From NCBI GenBank assembly GCA_950295325.1, contig OX485809.1, positions 31,882,144-31,946,143 of the forward strand: a stretch of DNA of 64,000 nucleotides, read 5' to 3'. This document shows, one piece after another, positions 45,201 through 55,756 of the stretch. The first letter of the stretch is position 1; each line of letters begins with the position of its first letter. This DNA is from Polytrichum commune. Its lineage: Eukaryota > Streptophyta > Polytrichopsida > Polytrichales > Polytrichaceae. The notes under the pieces are model-generated. The model worked only from the letters and a program-made list of their open reading frames with translations. It made no database searches and was not told the origin of the DNA. The translations under genes and the position numbers were made by a program.

Positions 45201-48200
45201 AGGTAGGTATTGGGTGCCTACTTCAGTTGATGGTAGGTGACACTTCTACATTGCCAAACATCATGGTTATGGTCATGGCATGGTCATTAGTTTCCGGGGG
45301 GTGGATTCTTTAGCAAAAGCCTAAATGACGTGCATGGGTCACTATGAAATTAAACCCCCTGTATACGAGAAAGTTATAGCGAAAAAAGAATCTATACATA
45401 CTAAAGGTAGGCTAGAAAATAGACTCATGTATTTATACTAAGCTTTTGAACTCGATGTGATAAATGCCTCCACTACATATACAAAATTTAAATCATGAAA
45501 TAACTAAGCCTTTAATACATATATAATCCACTTTCACTTTTCAATAAGAAAGTTATTGAACATTTTTTAACTCATCGATTGCATCAAACAAACAACGACA
45601 AGAGCACAATAAGTAAGCCAGAATTTGGAGAGCAAAACTCAAGGAGCCAACAAGCATTTCCGAGAGCCTCTCTAGTTTGAAAAAACTTAGAACTCAATAT
45701 AAATCCTAACAAGAATGAACAAGGGAGGCATTGGGGACAGTTATTACATGATTATAGTGGATGAAAACATAAATAGGATGAAACTAGCACATATGTCGTC
45801 AATTTTTTCTCCGAACCTTAAAACCCCCTTCTGTACATCTACCTTTACTTCAAGATTCTTAAAACCCTTCTTAGATGTACACACTAGAGAAAACTGATCT
45901 CTCTCCCTTATGTATACTATGTACTATGCTAATACCTCAAATAATACCCCTTACTACACTCACGTTAGTTCGTACATGATATGAAATGTGCACCCCTGGG
46001 CATCAGTTATGATTGATAATGTGCCTCGTATCCAATCATGAAGAGACACGTCAACCAAATTGCTCTGCTTTGACCACTCTTTTGTAGACTCTCACAAAGT
46101 GGGGAAACAACTCTGAGGAGGTCGATATGTTGGAAGCAAATGTACCTCGATCATGAGCTATTTCCAGTGAGCTCCAAAAGGCTGCCTCTGTCCAAAAGAA
46201 CTTGGTGATATATATCAGCATAAGCAAGCTGGACACCATCAAGGAGTCTGATATTTGCCCTTGAGTTTCAAACTGGCGACATAATATGACACATTTTGTT
46301 CAGGATTTGAAGAGTGACCTTAACCCATCCTCATAAGTTCAAGTTTTGCAATCATGGCATTTGCTAAATGTTACCATATATCCTTACATCAAGGTCAACA
46401 TAATCTCGCTACTCGGGAAACCAAGGGGGATGATGGTAGGTCCACCTGCTTGATTGCAAAGCTTAGGACCAGAACAGCCCAGCCCATTATGGCGAAGCGA
46501 CAATTCAAGAAAATCTTGATGTCAAAAACCTTCCACATTCTGGGGTACAACTCCATTCCCTACCACAGCAAAATAGACAATATCATCTTTATGTGATCAA
46601 ATAATCTGTGTGACACGAAATCACAATTGTTGTACTCGAATAAAAGTCTTGTCTTCCCATAGGTCTTGATGCACTTGAAATCGACAATATATATGTCAAA
46701 TTACTTGAATAACTTACCCAGAAATAGTCCACTAAGACGTTGCCACTTGTGCCCCAGTCTGAGGTTGAAGGTGATATATGACCCTGTGAAATTATTCCAT
46801 GCCCAATGTTTTGAGTGAGTACTACAAACTTACTCAGACATAGAAATGTGACCAACAGTGACAATAGACATTAAATATATCACAATGAAAACTTCTGTAG
46901 ATTCGCAGCAGACCTCCTAGATTTAGCACACATAAAGAACTTCCTCTAAAACGAAACCATCATTTTGTGAAGAGATTGAGGCTTACTTTGAAATAGAGCA
47001 AGACGGACAGAACATAACTTGAGCATATAAGAACTGATTGAATTTCTCCAATCAAATCGTACACCAGAGCTGGATTGAACCATTTTTCCCTGGTGCATTA
47101 AACCAAAGTTCCATGTCAAAGGTGGCATTGTGTAATGCATTCCAGTTGGTTTTGGTCATCGACTGTCTATGTGTCTTCATATTAAAAGTGACAAAAACAT
47201 ACGAAGACGGCATCAGCACAGTTGTATTTCGTTGATGAAGTAGTCAAGGATGGTAATGGGGATTTACTTGTAGAGCAGGTAGTATACAACAATTGTAGTC
47301 AGAAAACATGGAACTCCATTTTTCTGTTTCCAAATGCAGGAATATCAAATGGTTAGCAAATGAGCAATCGTCACACATTGTCTCCTTCACTTCAACATTT
47401 CCACTCAGCTTTGACCTCATGGCATACACTTTCGAAAGAAGCAACCTTTTTCCTTCTAGTCTTGGGAGAAGGAATGACACCTTGTCCTTATAAGAACACT
47501 ACCAGTTTCTCCTATTTGAATACCATTGGGTTCCACAGGGAATCTTATTTGGTCATGGATACCCATGATTAATTCCCCCTTCTAAGTATTCAACCCAACT
47601 CATCTGGCAAGGAGTTGTGCAGAACAGTCTAATTTCTTCGAAGAGCTGTAAGGCGTCTGCTTGACAGAAGCTCACTGTTTCGCATCCATTCTTTTTTTTT
47701 CCTTTAAATAAAGATATAGATATGTGCAACAACAAAACTTCTTAAGGAAATGTTTGCCTATTTCTGTACAGAGTGAAGCACTTCTGTCATTACTTTTCCA
47801 AGTAATCCTAGGCTGTATTCATCCGAGGTATTATTGCATGATATATATGCATCAGGAGATGGCGGTTGGTCAGGAAGCAGATTTCATTGTAATGGGGTGC
47901 ATCAAATGCAGAATGATTTCGTTGCAAGTAATTGTAGTGAGGTTAATATGATTTACAAAGAATGCATAATTCGAACGATGTATTTATATTTAGATATACA
48001 TAGGTTTCCAGAGAAATTAAACCGTGTAAAGGGGGCGATTGCCAGCGGGAGTTGAAGGTCCCAAGTATCGCTCCCCAGGTACAAGAACTTGCAAAGCAGC
48101 TTCAAATACAGCGAAGTAAAAAATCAGCCTCAATGCACGGATTGTGGGGAAGGGCCATACGTCCTTGAACCCAACGATTCCTCTAGTTAAAAAAAAATTC

Positions 48201-49842
48201 CATGATTTGTCGATTGACCCATCTGTTTGCACAATTGTGTAAAATCTGCACACATGAGAACTAAACATATTGATTATCATGCTGTTGTTATTGTCGTCCG
48301 CTCCTGTCCAACCTTGGCCTATATAAATATAGTCTGTGCATCATACCCCTGGTTATATATATACAGCACTTTGTCTTGGCCGTGCAATTTGATACATATG
48401 TGATTTCTATCGATGCCTGCTCCATTATGTATGTGAATCCTCAAGAAAATTTCGACGCTGAGTATCCCTTACCAGACCGATGCTGGATTTCTCTCACCAA
48501 TGAAATCCTGGTTCATTTGAATCTCAGAACCGTAGTGACAAAAGCATAACCATGGAATTGCCAAGGTTTTCAGGTTGCAATTGCATTGGCCGTTGTTGCA
48601 GACAATGGGTCAACTTTTAATGGTTGCATCTAAATTTGTGCAAAGGAACGTCTTCTGACAAGTTTTCACATCTGCTGTAACTTGTTTTGATGCCATTTTG
48701 TGTAACACCGCTCTGATAAGAACGGGATCAGTGGTATGTATGTATATATACATTTATGAAGTTGGCTTGTGAAGACCCTGGTTGTTGTGCGTCAGGGTTT
48801 CCAGTGACTGCCAAAATGCCCTATTCTGGATAATTGTCAAGTATGGCTTCTAAGATAGTCTATGTAGAATTTAACTTCATGGAACGGCACCACCAGTGAG
48901 TTCCAATAGTTCCATGTCATGCACTACCCATGCGGCTCCAGAGAGCCCCTTTGAGATCTCATCATATATCAAAAACCAACAAGGTTTCAAGCTTCAGTTT
49001 TCGGATATCTACTCTAATCTTGCAACCTACTGCTGCTGCGGCATCGAAGGAGGTCCACATTCTGCAGATTGAATCTCGGCTTCTGTCATTGCAAATTATC
49101 TAAGCAGATTTGAGATCAATTCCTCTTTGAGAAACACATTTCATGTGGGAAAACTGCAATACAGTCCTAATCTAACAAGGTGGCACCCCTAACTTAATTC
49201 TCCAATTCTGAGGCCTCAGATTTCCTCTGCGCTACATTATCCATTTTGAGAAGTTTTATCACAGCAAACACTTTGCGAAACATTGCAAATCGCATCCGAG
49301 ATTTGAAAGTCGACATAACTTCCTCCCGGATGCAGAAACAGGATTCCTAATCGGTGGTACAGCGGCTGTTAAAATTTTAATTGGAGTCTGAGGAGAGGGG
49401 CAATGTGATGATGGAAGCCAAAAGAACGAGCGCTTTGGAACCTAACCTCTCTAATAACACTACAATTGGGAGGCTGGGCTTATGGTGTGATGAAATTAAC
49501 CTCTGGGAGGCTCATAATAGCTATAAGAATGTGATGAATGATGAACCATTGCAATGCATGACGACTTATGGAGAAAACTACAGTTATTATAATTTCATAG
49601 TAGGGGGAGGAGGTGAATTAGGGGACTTGCGAGTAAATGATGAAGAGTGGAGAGCCCAGCATGAGGGTGATCATGGCGGTCGTTTTAAGAAACTTGGCCT
49701 GGCCGCCATAGAGCTTCTGATGGAAATGTTCGAAGTGGCTGCCTTTTCTGCTCCTAGATCTCTTAGGCCCCCTCCGCTCCTCGTACGTCCTCTGCAAAGG
49801 CCTCCCCCTGGTGCCCCGCACCGTGTTGATTAACTCATCCAT
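42288..49842 (-). CDS. DWF5: Sterol delta-7 reductase (DWF5/DHCR7 family), 12 exons
   Basis: It reduces the C7-C8 double bond of delta-5,7 sterols with NADPH, in the ER membrane. Exons (minus strand): 49631-49842, 48023-48245, 47268-47323, 46987-47089, 46718-46783, 46446-46559, 46146-46272, 44575-44675, 44224-44349, 43735-43799, 43473-43554, 42288-42437. All phases agree, giving 474 aa without stops (plant DWF5 about 430). Landmarks: LVPGERYLGPSTPAGNRP (exon 2), GMELYPRMWKVFDIK (exon 6, the G.E..PR signature), ITKFFW and IAHDR (exon 7), WIPSVY (exon 8), DCDRQRQ.FR (exon 9), GW/WGLARHFHY (exons 10-11, second family signature), YFYITFLTVLLMDR and the end KIIPRIF (exon 12). Intron 1 appears GC-AG (TC|GCAAGT). 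Exon 1 adds a basic extension of about 48 residues before the first hydrophobic segment and is the least certain part. The distinction from C-14 reductases rests on the exon 9-12 motifs. Confidence 0.9.
42536..43345. repeat. Four ~205-bp tandem repeats in intron 11 of the DWF5-like gene
   Basis: Units begin with 'tggtcaYcc.ttgggag' at about 42536, 42745, 42945 and 43156. Each contains 'atggatgcRaggaNccttgccatgg', 'tagtaggcac', 'attgagcc', 'ggtaggtaYYgggtgcttacta' and 'gacacatgtc'. They lie wholly between exons 11 and 12. They are degenerate (roughly 75-85% alike by eye), so not recent. Confidence 0.8.
44875..45310. repeat. Two further units of the same ~205-bp repeat in intron 7
   Basis: Units at about 44880 and 45125 share 'gtaatggatgcRa', 'tagtaggtg/ctaggtgcc', 'ggtaggtattgggtgcctact' and 'gtccattac' with the array in intron 11. 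A downstream fragment 'atgattgataatgtgcctcgtatccaatcatgaa' at about 46008 repeats the 3' flank seen after both arrays ('ggtgataat(t/g)tgtc'). Confidence 0.65.
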
Positions 49843-50640
49843 CCCGAACCACCCTAACCCCCCACCCGCTCAACCAGCAAATTCTTTCACCACTTAACGT
49901 CCGCCGCCCGCCGATCCTTCACTAGTTTCCACCACCACCAGAATAATCTTCTCTATAAATTGAACTTCACCCTAATTCACTGTCGATTGCAAACTCCCTC
50001 CCCAAGCCCAACAGCAGCAACTGATCATCATCGTCCTCCTCCGCCCTTACCCTCCTCATCCTCCTCCTTCAACTCTCATTATCATAATAATTTGGCAGCC
50101 ATGTATGGAGGACCCAGCCCCCTCCCCAACACGGCATTCATTCAGCCAAGCAGTGCCCGGCTAGCTCACCATCAATTCACCCCTGCTGCCACCAGACTTA
50201 GTAACAATAACCTGGCACACTCGTTCCTACTCATCTGCTCAAACCAGCCCTGCAGGCGGGCGGCGGGAGACCTGGGATTGCGATAGGGATTGGGGATGGG
50301 ATCGGGATTGGGGTGTCCTCTTACGGTAATGCAATGAGCAGGCGGAATGACGAGCGGTTGCGAGCCTGCAGAGGCGGAGTCATCTTTCAGATGTTGATAT
50401 AAAACTAGACTGTCCATGAATGCAGGGGTCATGGCGAATGGTGACTAGCGTAGGGCATGGTCCTGAAGTGAGAGAGTTGTCGTGGTGGTGGTGATGGCGA
50501 TGGCCAGGACATTGCAGATGATCGTGTGGAGCTGCGGGACGAGGAGCTCGACGAAGGAGCAGCGCAAGGAGGCGAGCCATCACCCATGACTCTCTGGATC
50601 CGGTAGTTGCCAAGAGTTGTGTGGATGACTTCCCGCGGAT
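49780..50640. promoter_or_regulatory. GC-rich region at the 5' end of the DWF5-like gene
   Basis: Upstream of the proposed start at 49842 the sequence becomes GC- and CpG-rich relative to both sides, as at many plant promoters. On the + strand a TATA-like TCTATAAAT (49949-49957) precedes an ORF with ATG at 50101 (61 codons, MYGGPSPLPN...), which might be a first exon of a divergent gene; it has no recognisable domain. A (GGATG)n-like run lies at about 50637-50690. A bidirectional promoter is possible but unproven. Confidence 0.35.
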
Positions 50641-50749
50641 GGATGACTTCCCACTCACACAGGCTTCCTTGGATGGATGGATGAATGAATGCATGCATGT
50701 GTGTGAGAGTGAGAGTAAGAGAGAGAGGCTTAAACCCAAGGCCTTAACC

Positions 50750-53628
50750 AGTTCATTGTTTTAAGTACTTGCACATAACATTATTCAGCTGGTCTCAGCC
50801 ATTCTATTTTTATGATATTCAGTGATAGTGTTTCACCCGAACCACACAGGTTTTTCAGGCTGAATTTATTTATTGACAAGCACATGTAAGGTATAACTCT
50901 AGCACCTTACATGACAATCCCGGTCCCCACCCAACCTAGTCGTTCAGCTGGATAGTGTTATGCAACATCATCATGCAAGAACATTCGTGGGAGCCAATGC
51001 AGCGTGAGCAATATTATCTTCCTCCTCCACGTTTGCACCCAAAGTGAACATACTCAAGTATGGCCTCCTCCGAAACCTTAGAGTCAAGCGCATCTACCAT
51101 GATGATGGAGGAGATGTACCCCAACTAGGATTCCATGGTGGTGGCAACAACAAATAATGCATGAATCACATCCTCAAGCTCCACACTCTCTGGCACACGA
51201 AAGCGTGGCAACATGGATGGCATCCATGCCACTACTTCGCAAAAGAATTATCCATCCAACTGTTGGGTTTAAATTGGCTGGAGTGTAGTATTGTTCCTGG
51301 CAAAGTTCGACCAAGAAATCAAGACATATAATTTGAGCTTGTACTTCATCCATGAGAAGGGCCTTTCAATCACGTTTGTATGTGTCAATGCCACATGATT
51401 CTTCATGGCAACTGCACCATGCTTCACATACTTGTCCACACCGGCAATCTTTTCCTTTGCAAACACATTGTTGTCCACACACAAGAGATGATCCTCTAGG
51501 ATATCTTTCAAACAATACTCAATCATGCCCAACCATGTGTGCACACCTTGTTGCTTCAGAGACTTACAATGCCCCAAGTGTCCATGGATGCCATGAGGCA
51601 CTCCCTCAACAATCTACCCTAGACCCACTTTGATGGACATAATCACTATCAAACTTGTGGAGTGGACCTTGATGACACATTGCAAATGCAAATGAAACAT
51701 GGGCCTCCCTTTCTCCATTGCACAAAATCCCACAACACATTTCTCCCGAATGTATTTATCCATAACACGAATTGTGGTGGGAGGAATGTGGATGCCGCCC
51801 ACACCAACAATGACACTCACCTGCGTGTATTTAAACTCTCATGTACGTTACTCTCTGCCCTCTCTTCCCCCTTTGCAAGAGTTGCATCCTTCATCATGCA
51901 AGATATTCTCCTAGTTGTTCAATACAAGTTAAAATCTCTTGATAGTTGCCCTCAAACTTCTTTTTTCGTGTAAGTTAGATGTTTTTAACTAGAAAGGACA
52001 CATTATATATGTCTCTTGATGATCAAACCAAGTTTGGCAAACTTTTGTCTACATGTGCACTTGGTTGCAAATGCTTATGATTGTAGGTGGAGTTTGTGCT
52101 TCCGCAAGCGTGTGGTAGGGACCGGTGTTGTGGATGTAGTTGTCTTTGGCCACCACCAATGCCGTAGGCCAACAATTGCAAGAGCCATGCCTGTTGCTAC
52201 GGTAGTGCCCAACTAGCAGGCTAGGCCAAGCCACGGCCAACAAACCCCCACGATATCTTGGGCAAGAAGGGGGGGGGGGCTTACTAAGTTTTACCACCAT
52301 TTATTATACACCTACTTGGCTATCATAGAGCACATATTTTGAAACAAGGTAAAATGATGCACTATTGTATTAAATTGTGATATTCTAAAATAATTCACAA
52401 AAATATTAGAACATTACATGAAGATCTGATTGAGGTGACCCACACTCTACATCAACAACCAATGGCTTTATTTATTGCACACACATCTTAGGCAGGTCCT
52501 TCCCTGCTCTTCACATCCTTACATGGCCTCTCTCTCATCTTTGTAGTTTTAGGGAGGTCTAATGTGAAGCCCATACTAAGGCAAGTGAACTCCCTTGAGA
52601 GAGCTTAAGTCCGGTGATCATATGATTGTCATCAAATAACACACAAATATATCTCTTGAGTAGTTTCAATTTTTTTTTTTTTTGCAATGCTTTGGATGAT
52701 ATTGTTTACGGGCAAACTTTGCAACTTCGAAAGCTTTTGATCTAGAATTGATCACAAATAATTCGACATCTTATGCTAAAGGATTAGATGGCAAGTTTAG
52801 GGTTTCCTCACGCATACACTTTGAAAGCCCACAATGAGTGTTTGTCCATGTGTTCTTAATTTGAGTCTTTAATTATGTGCACATCTATGAAGGTAAGTGA
52901 GTGCATTACAATTTTTGTCCTCAATATTTGTAGGATAATCTACAAAACAACATATTCTTAACTTTATACATGGCATAAGCTATAGTTGTCAAATTGATTT
53001 TAATGCATATGAATATGTTTTGAATTTTTGTTTTGTTTGGTAATTTTTTAGTTTGATTTCTTTATTCTTGCATTTAAATATATTCTTTGGGATCATAAGT
53101 AATCACCACCTTTGGCTCCTAGCCATTAGCTATTATAACCAAAATATAACAAAAAAAATGTAGTGGTGTGAGACATGTACATTGCTCCCAAAATGAACTA
53201 AATTGTCCAATGGGATGACCATGTAATTCTGCAATGCATTAGCTTGAGGTGATTTTTGTTACCCCTAGAAAACATATGGGAAGGGGGGGGGGGGAAGGAG
53301 GGTTGCCTTAATTTGAAGAAGATGCCCACTTCCCCTTGCCTGCTCAATTATTCATAGTCAAGGCCCCAATGGGCAGCTCAAATGAATGGTGCAAATTTCA
53401 TGGTTGACAAAAAGAAATGGCGGTCACACCCTATCACTCTTGATTGTCAATAGACTTTCCGCCTAAAAAATTGTTCAATGTCGTCACTAATTATGCTCTA
53501 ACACTCTTGTTGTGCAGTTCTTATCTATTGCCATTGAACAGTTGTGGGTCCACGAGTAGAATGACAATGAAGAGAATGAAACTTTCAAGGTTAGGTTTTT
53601 GAGACAATTGCAGTGAAATATATACCAC
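50750..53628. other. Non-genic stretch with a possible degraded transposase
   Basis: On the minus strand two frames (51614-51820 and 51269-51601) follow one another with only a short gap, and the second includes NHVALTHTNVIERPFSWMKYK, which is vaguely like the end of a transposase. I cannot assign a family. Poly-G runs lie at 52269 and 53286. Nothing else recognisable. Confidence 0.3.
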
Positions 53629-53630
53629 TA

Positions 53631-54366
53631 CACTGAATATGATATTTAGTGTCATAGGGTATTTTATGTCACTATGGCAGGCCTCATAAAATTAAGCATT
53701 TGCAAATTAAATATATTAGCTTAATTTATGCACACCATGTCCCCAGGGCGCCTAAAATAGGCGTTTTTCAAGAAATAATTGGAAAGTGCTTGGAATTGGA
53801 CAACTGGAGTGTGTTTCATATGGTGTTGTCTGTGGCATGTTTTTTTGTGTTGACAGTGAGAAGGCTCTGATCAGCGAAGACGACCATCATGAGTGCGAAC
53901 TGCACAGACTCTTCATCGAGACACGTCTTGGGCATTTTTATAATGCTATTTTTCCTTAATTTATGCACGCCGCTTTAATAATTCTATGCGTTTTGCATCT
54001 ATTTATAGAACGTCTAATTTAATGAAGCCTGCACTATGGTAACTTTTTGGATGACACTTCTTATTAATAAGTGAACAAATATTGTCATGGATGATGGATG
54101 AGTTCATCCATTGGCCAAAACCCTACCTTCTCTTGTAAGCAACTTGTGATGAAATATTTATCATGGATGATTGAAATTTGGATGAAAAATGACTTGGTAA
54201 GTGACAGTACTTGCAACACTGTAAAGCTATAATACCCCCCAAATTTTATAAGGAATGACAAATAATATTGGGGTTAACATTTAGTGTTGGTGAAACTTTA
54301 CCGCAGTTCACAATTAGTAATGAGCAAGACATTTATACCTGGTGACACTAAATATTGTATTTAGTG
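53631..54366 (-). mobile_element. CACTAAATATG MITE (reverse) split by a hAT MITE
   Basis: TA lies at 53629-53630 and 54367-54368. The ends CACTGAATATGATATTTAGTG and (right, reverse) CACTAAATACAATATTTAGTG are inverted. Interior blocks such as 'atgagttcatccattgg' and 'ccctaccttctcttg' are the reverse complement of those in 22530-22901. Its own sequence is about 382 bp after removing 53678-54031. Confidence 0.75.
53678..54031. mobile_element. 354-bp hAT MITE with perfect 8-bp TSD CACTATGG
   Basis: The ends CAGGCCTCATAAAATTA and (reverse complement of right end) CAGGCTTCATTAAATTAGA are inverted repeats, and CACTATGG is duplicated at 53670-53677 and 54032-54039. Subterminal 'ttaatttatgcac' repeats occur at both ends. 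No coding capacity. The TIR start CAGG and 8-bp duplication assign it to hAT. Confidence 0.8.
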
Positions 54367-54369
54367 TAC

Positions 54370-55756
54370 TTATTTGCAGATGTCCAATTCGTGAGCAAGC
54401 ACAGAGATCATCATTCGCATACAATAGGATTCTTGGAGAGATGATTTTGGATCTATGGTTGGATGGGTTTTTCTTCCGGGATAGCAACCCAAACAAATAA
54501 TTATAGGGGGCTCGTCCAAAATTTTCACAAAGACATAGATTTTGTACACATAATTGTGCATATAATCTACATAAGGTTTCAAATTATCTGGATTCAAGAG
54601 TTTCAGAAGAGAAGCGGAAGAGATGCCACCAAGAGAAGCTGGGAAGAGAATAAGGGTTAGGGTTTACAAGCCAAAATGATTTGTATTATTTTCAAAAAAA
54701 TTGTAGATTATATAAATTATAATTAGGTATGATGGAGACCAAATTATGGACGTGCCTCCATGTCCAAGAAAATGTCCACATTATTTTCAAATTACTTATG
54801 TATTATAATAATACATAGGCACGTTCAAATCAAAAAGTTATCATGTATTATGGACAGTCTCAATGTGCACTACATCACTCCATTCTAAGTTCTGTAGAAT
54901 TATTCTTTGGTATGATGTACAAGGAGAATATGGATGGACTATTTTGTTACAAATTATTTGCACTAGTTGCCACCCCGGGGTTTTTCCATCCTTGAATTCC
55001 TTGCACATGGAAACATCTATCATTCTAGTTGCGTGGGGAGCGTGGTGGGGAGTTATTGAACCTTTGGAACCTTATTGAATAGGGTGATGAGGATTGCTAG
55101 GACATGTCAAAAGACTCGAATATGTGTTTGGTGGGCGTGCTGAGATTGTAAGATAGCACGAGATTCTAAGTTTTGTCTTATGAACCATCATAGATGACCT
55201 AGTCAATAGTTGCAGAGATGATAAAGAATGAACTTGATCATAAATTCCATTATTGTAGTGAGTTGCATTGTTCAAGTAATTGATAATTTTTGTGTTCAAA
55301 TCCAATATGATGGTCTATTGTTTGATTTTGAATCATGAAGGTTGCCGCAAAGCTCAAAGTTGAGGATAAACCTTGTAGTTTGAGGGAAGCATGTCTCCAA
55401 AAGATGAGAGAGAAAACAATGAATCTCACAAGCATGAGGAGCATACAAACGAAATTAGACTGATTGGTGAAGATACAATATCGCATTAAAATCTCCAATC
55501 TAGAGGCTGAGAAGACATTCATACTCTTGCCCCAGGTGCCAATCGAGCAAAGATTGTTCGTCATTCAGCCAAGCAAAACTCAACTCCAACAACATGAAAA
55601 CAAGTCCAAATTGCCTAGTTAGTCATGTCAACTCCAAGAATATTTTGTGAGAGCTCCAGGATGTTCAAGCTGGATTCGACGAAGGAGCTGCAAGTACACC
55701 ATCAATTACAAAGATACTAGCAAAAAATCAAGATCCTCTCCTCTGTTTTATTGGAA
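54370..55756. other. Non-genic stretch
   Basis: AT-rich sequence; short frames on both strands have no recognisable motif. Confidence 0.3.

Noticed and set aside
49381-49833. 150-codon + strand ORF with a proline-rich end
   Set aside because: It lies antisense over exon 1 of the reductase gene and has no recognisable domain; the minus-strand reading joins in phase with eleven further exons.
50101-50286. Divergent gene starting MYGGPSPLPN
   Set aside because: A TATA-like box precedes it, but the frame is only 61 codons with no domain; kept only as a possibility in the promoter entry.
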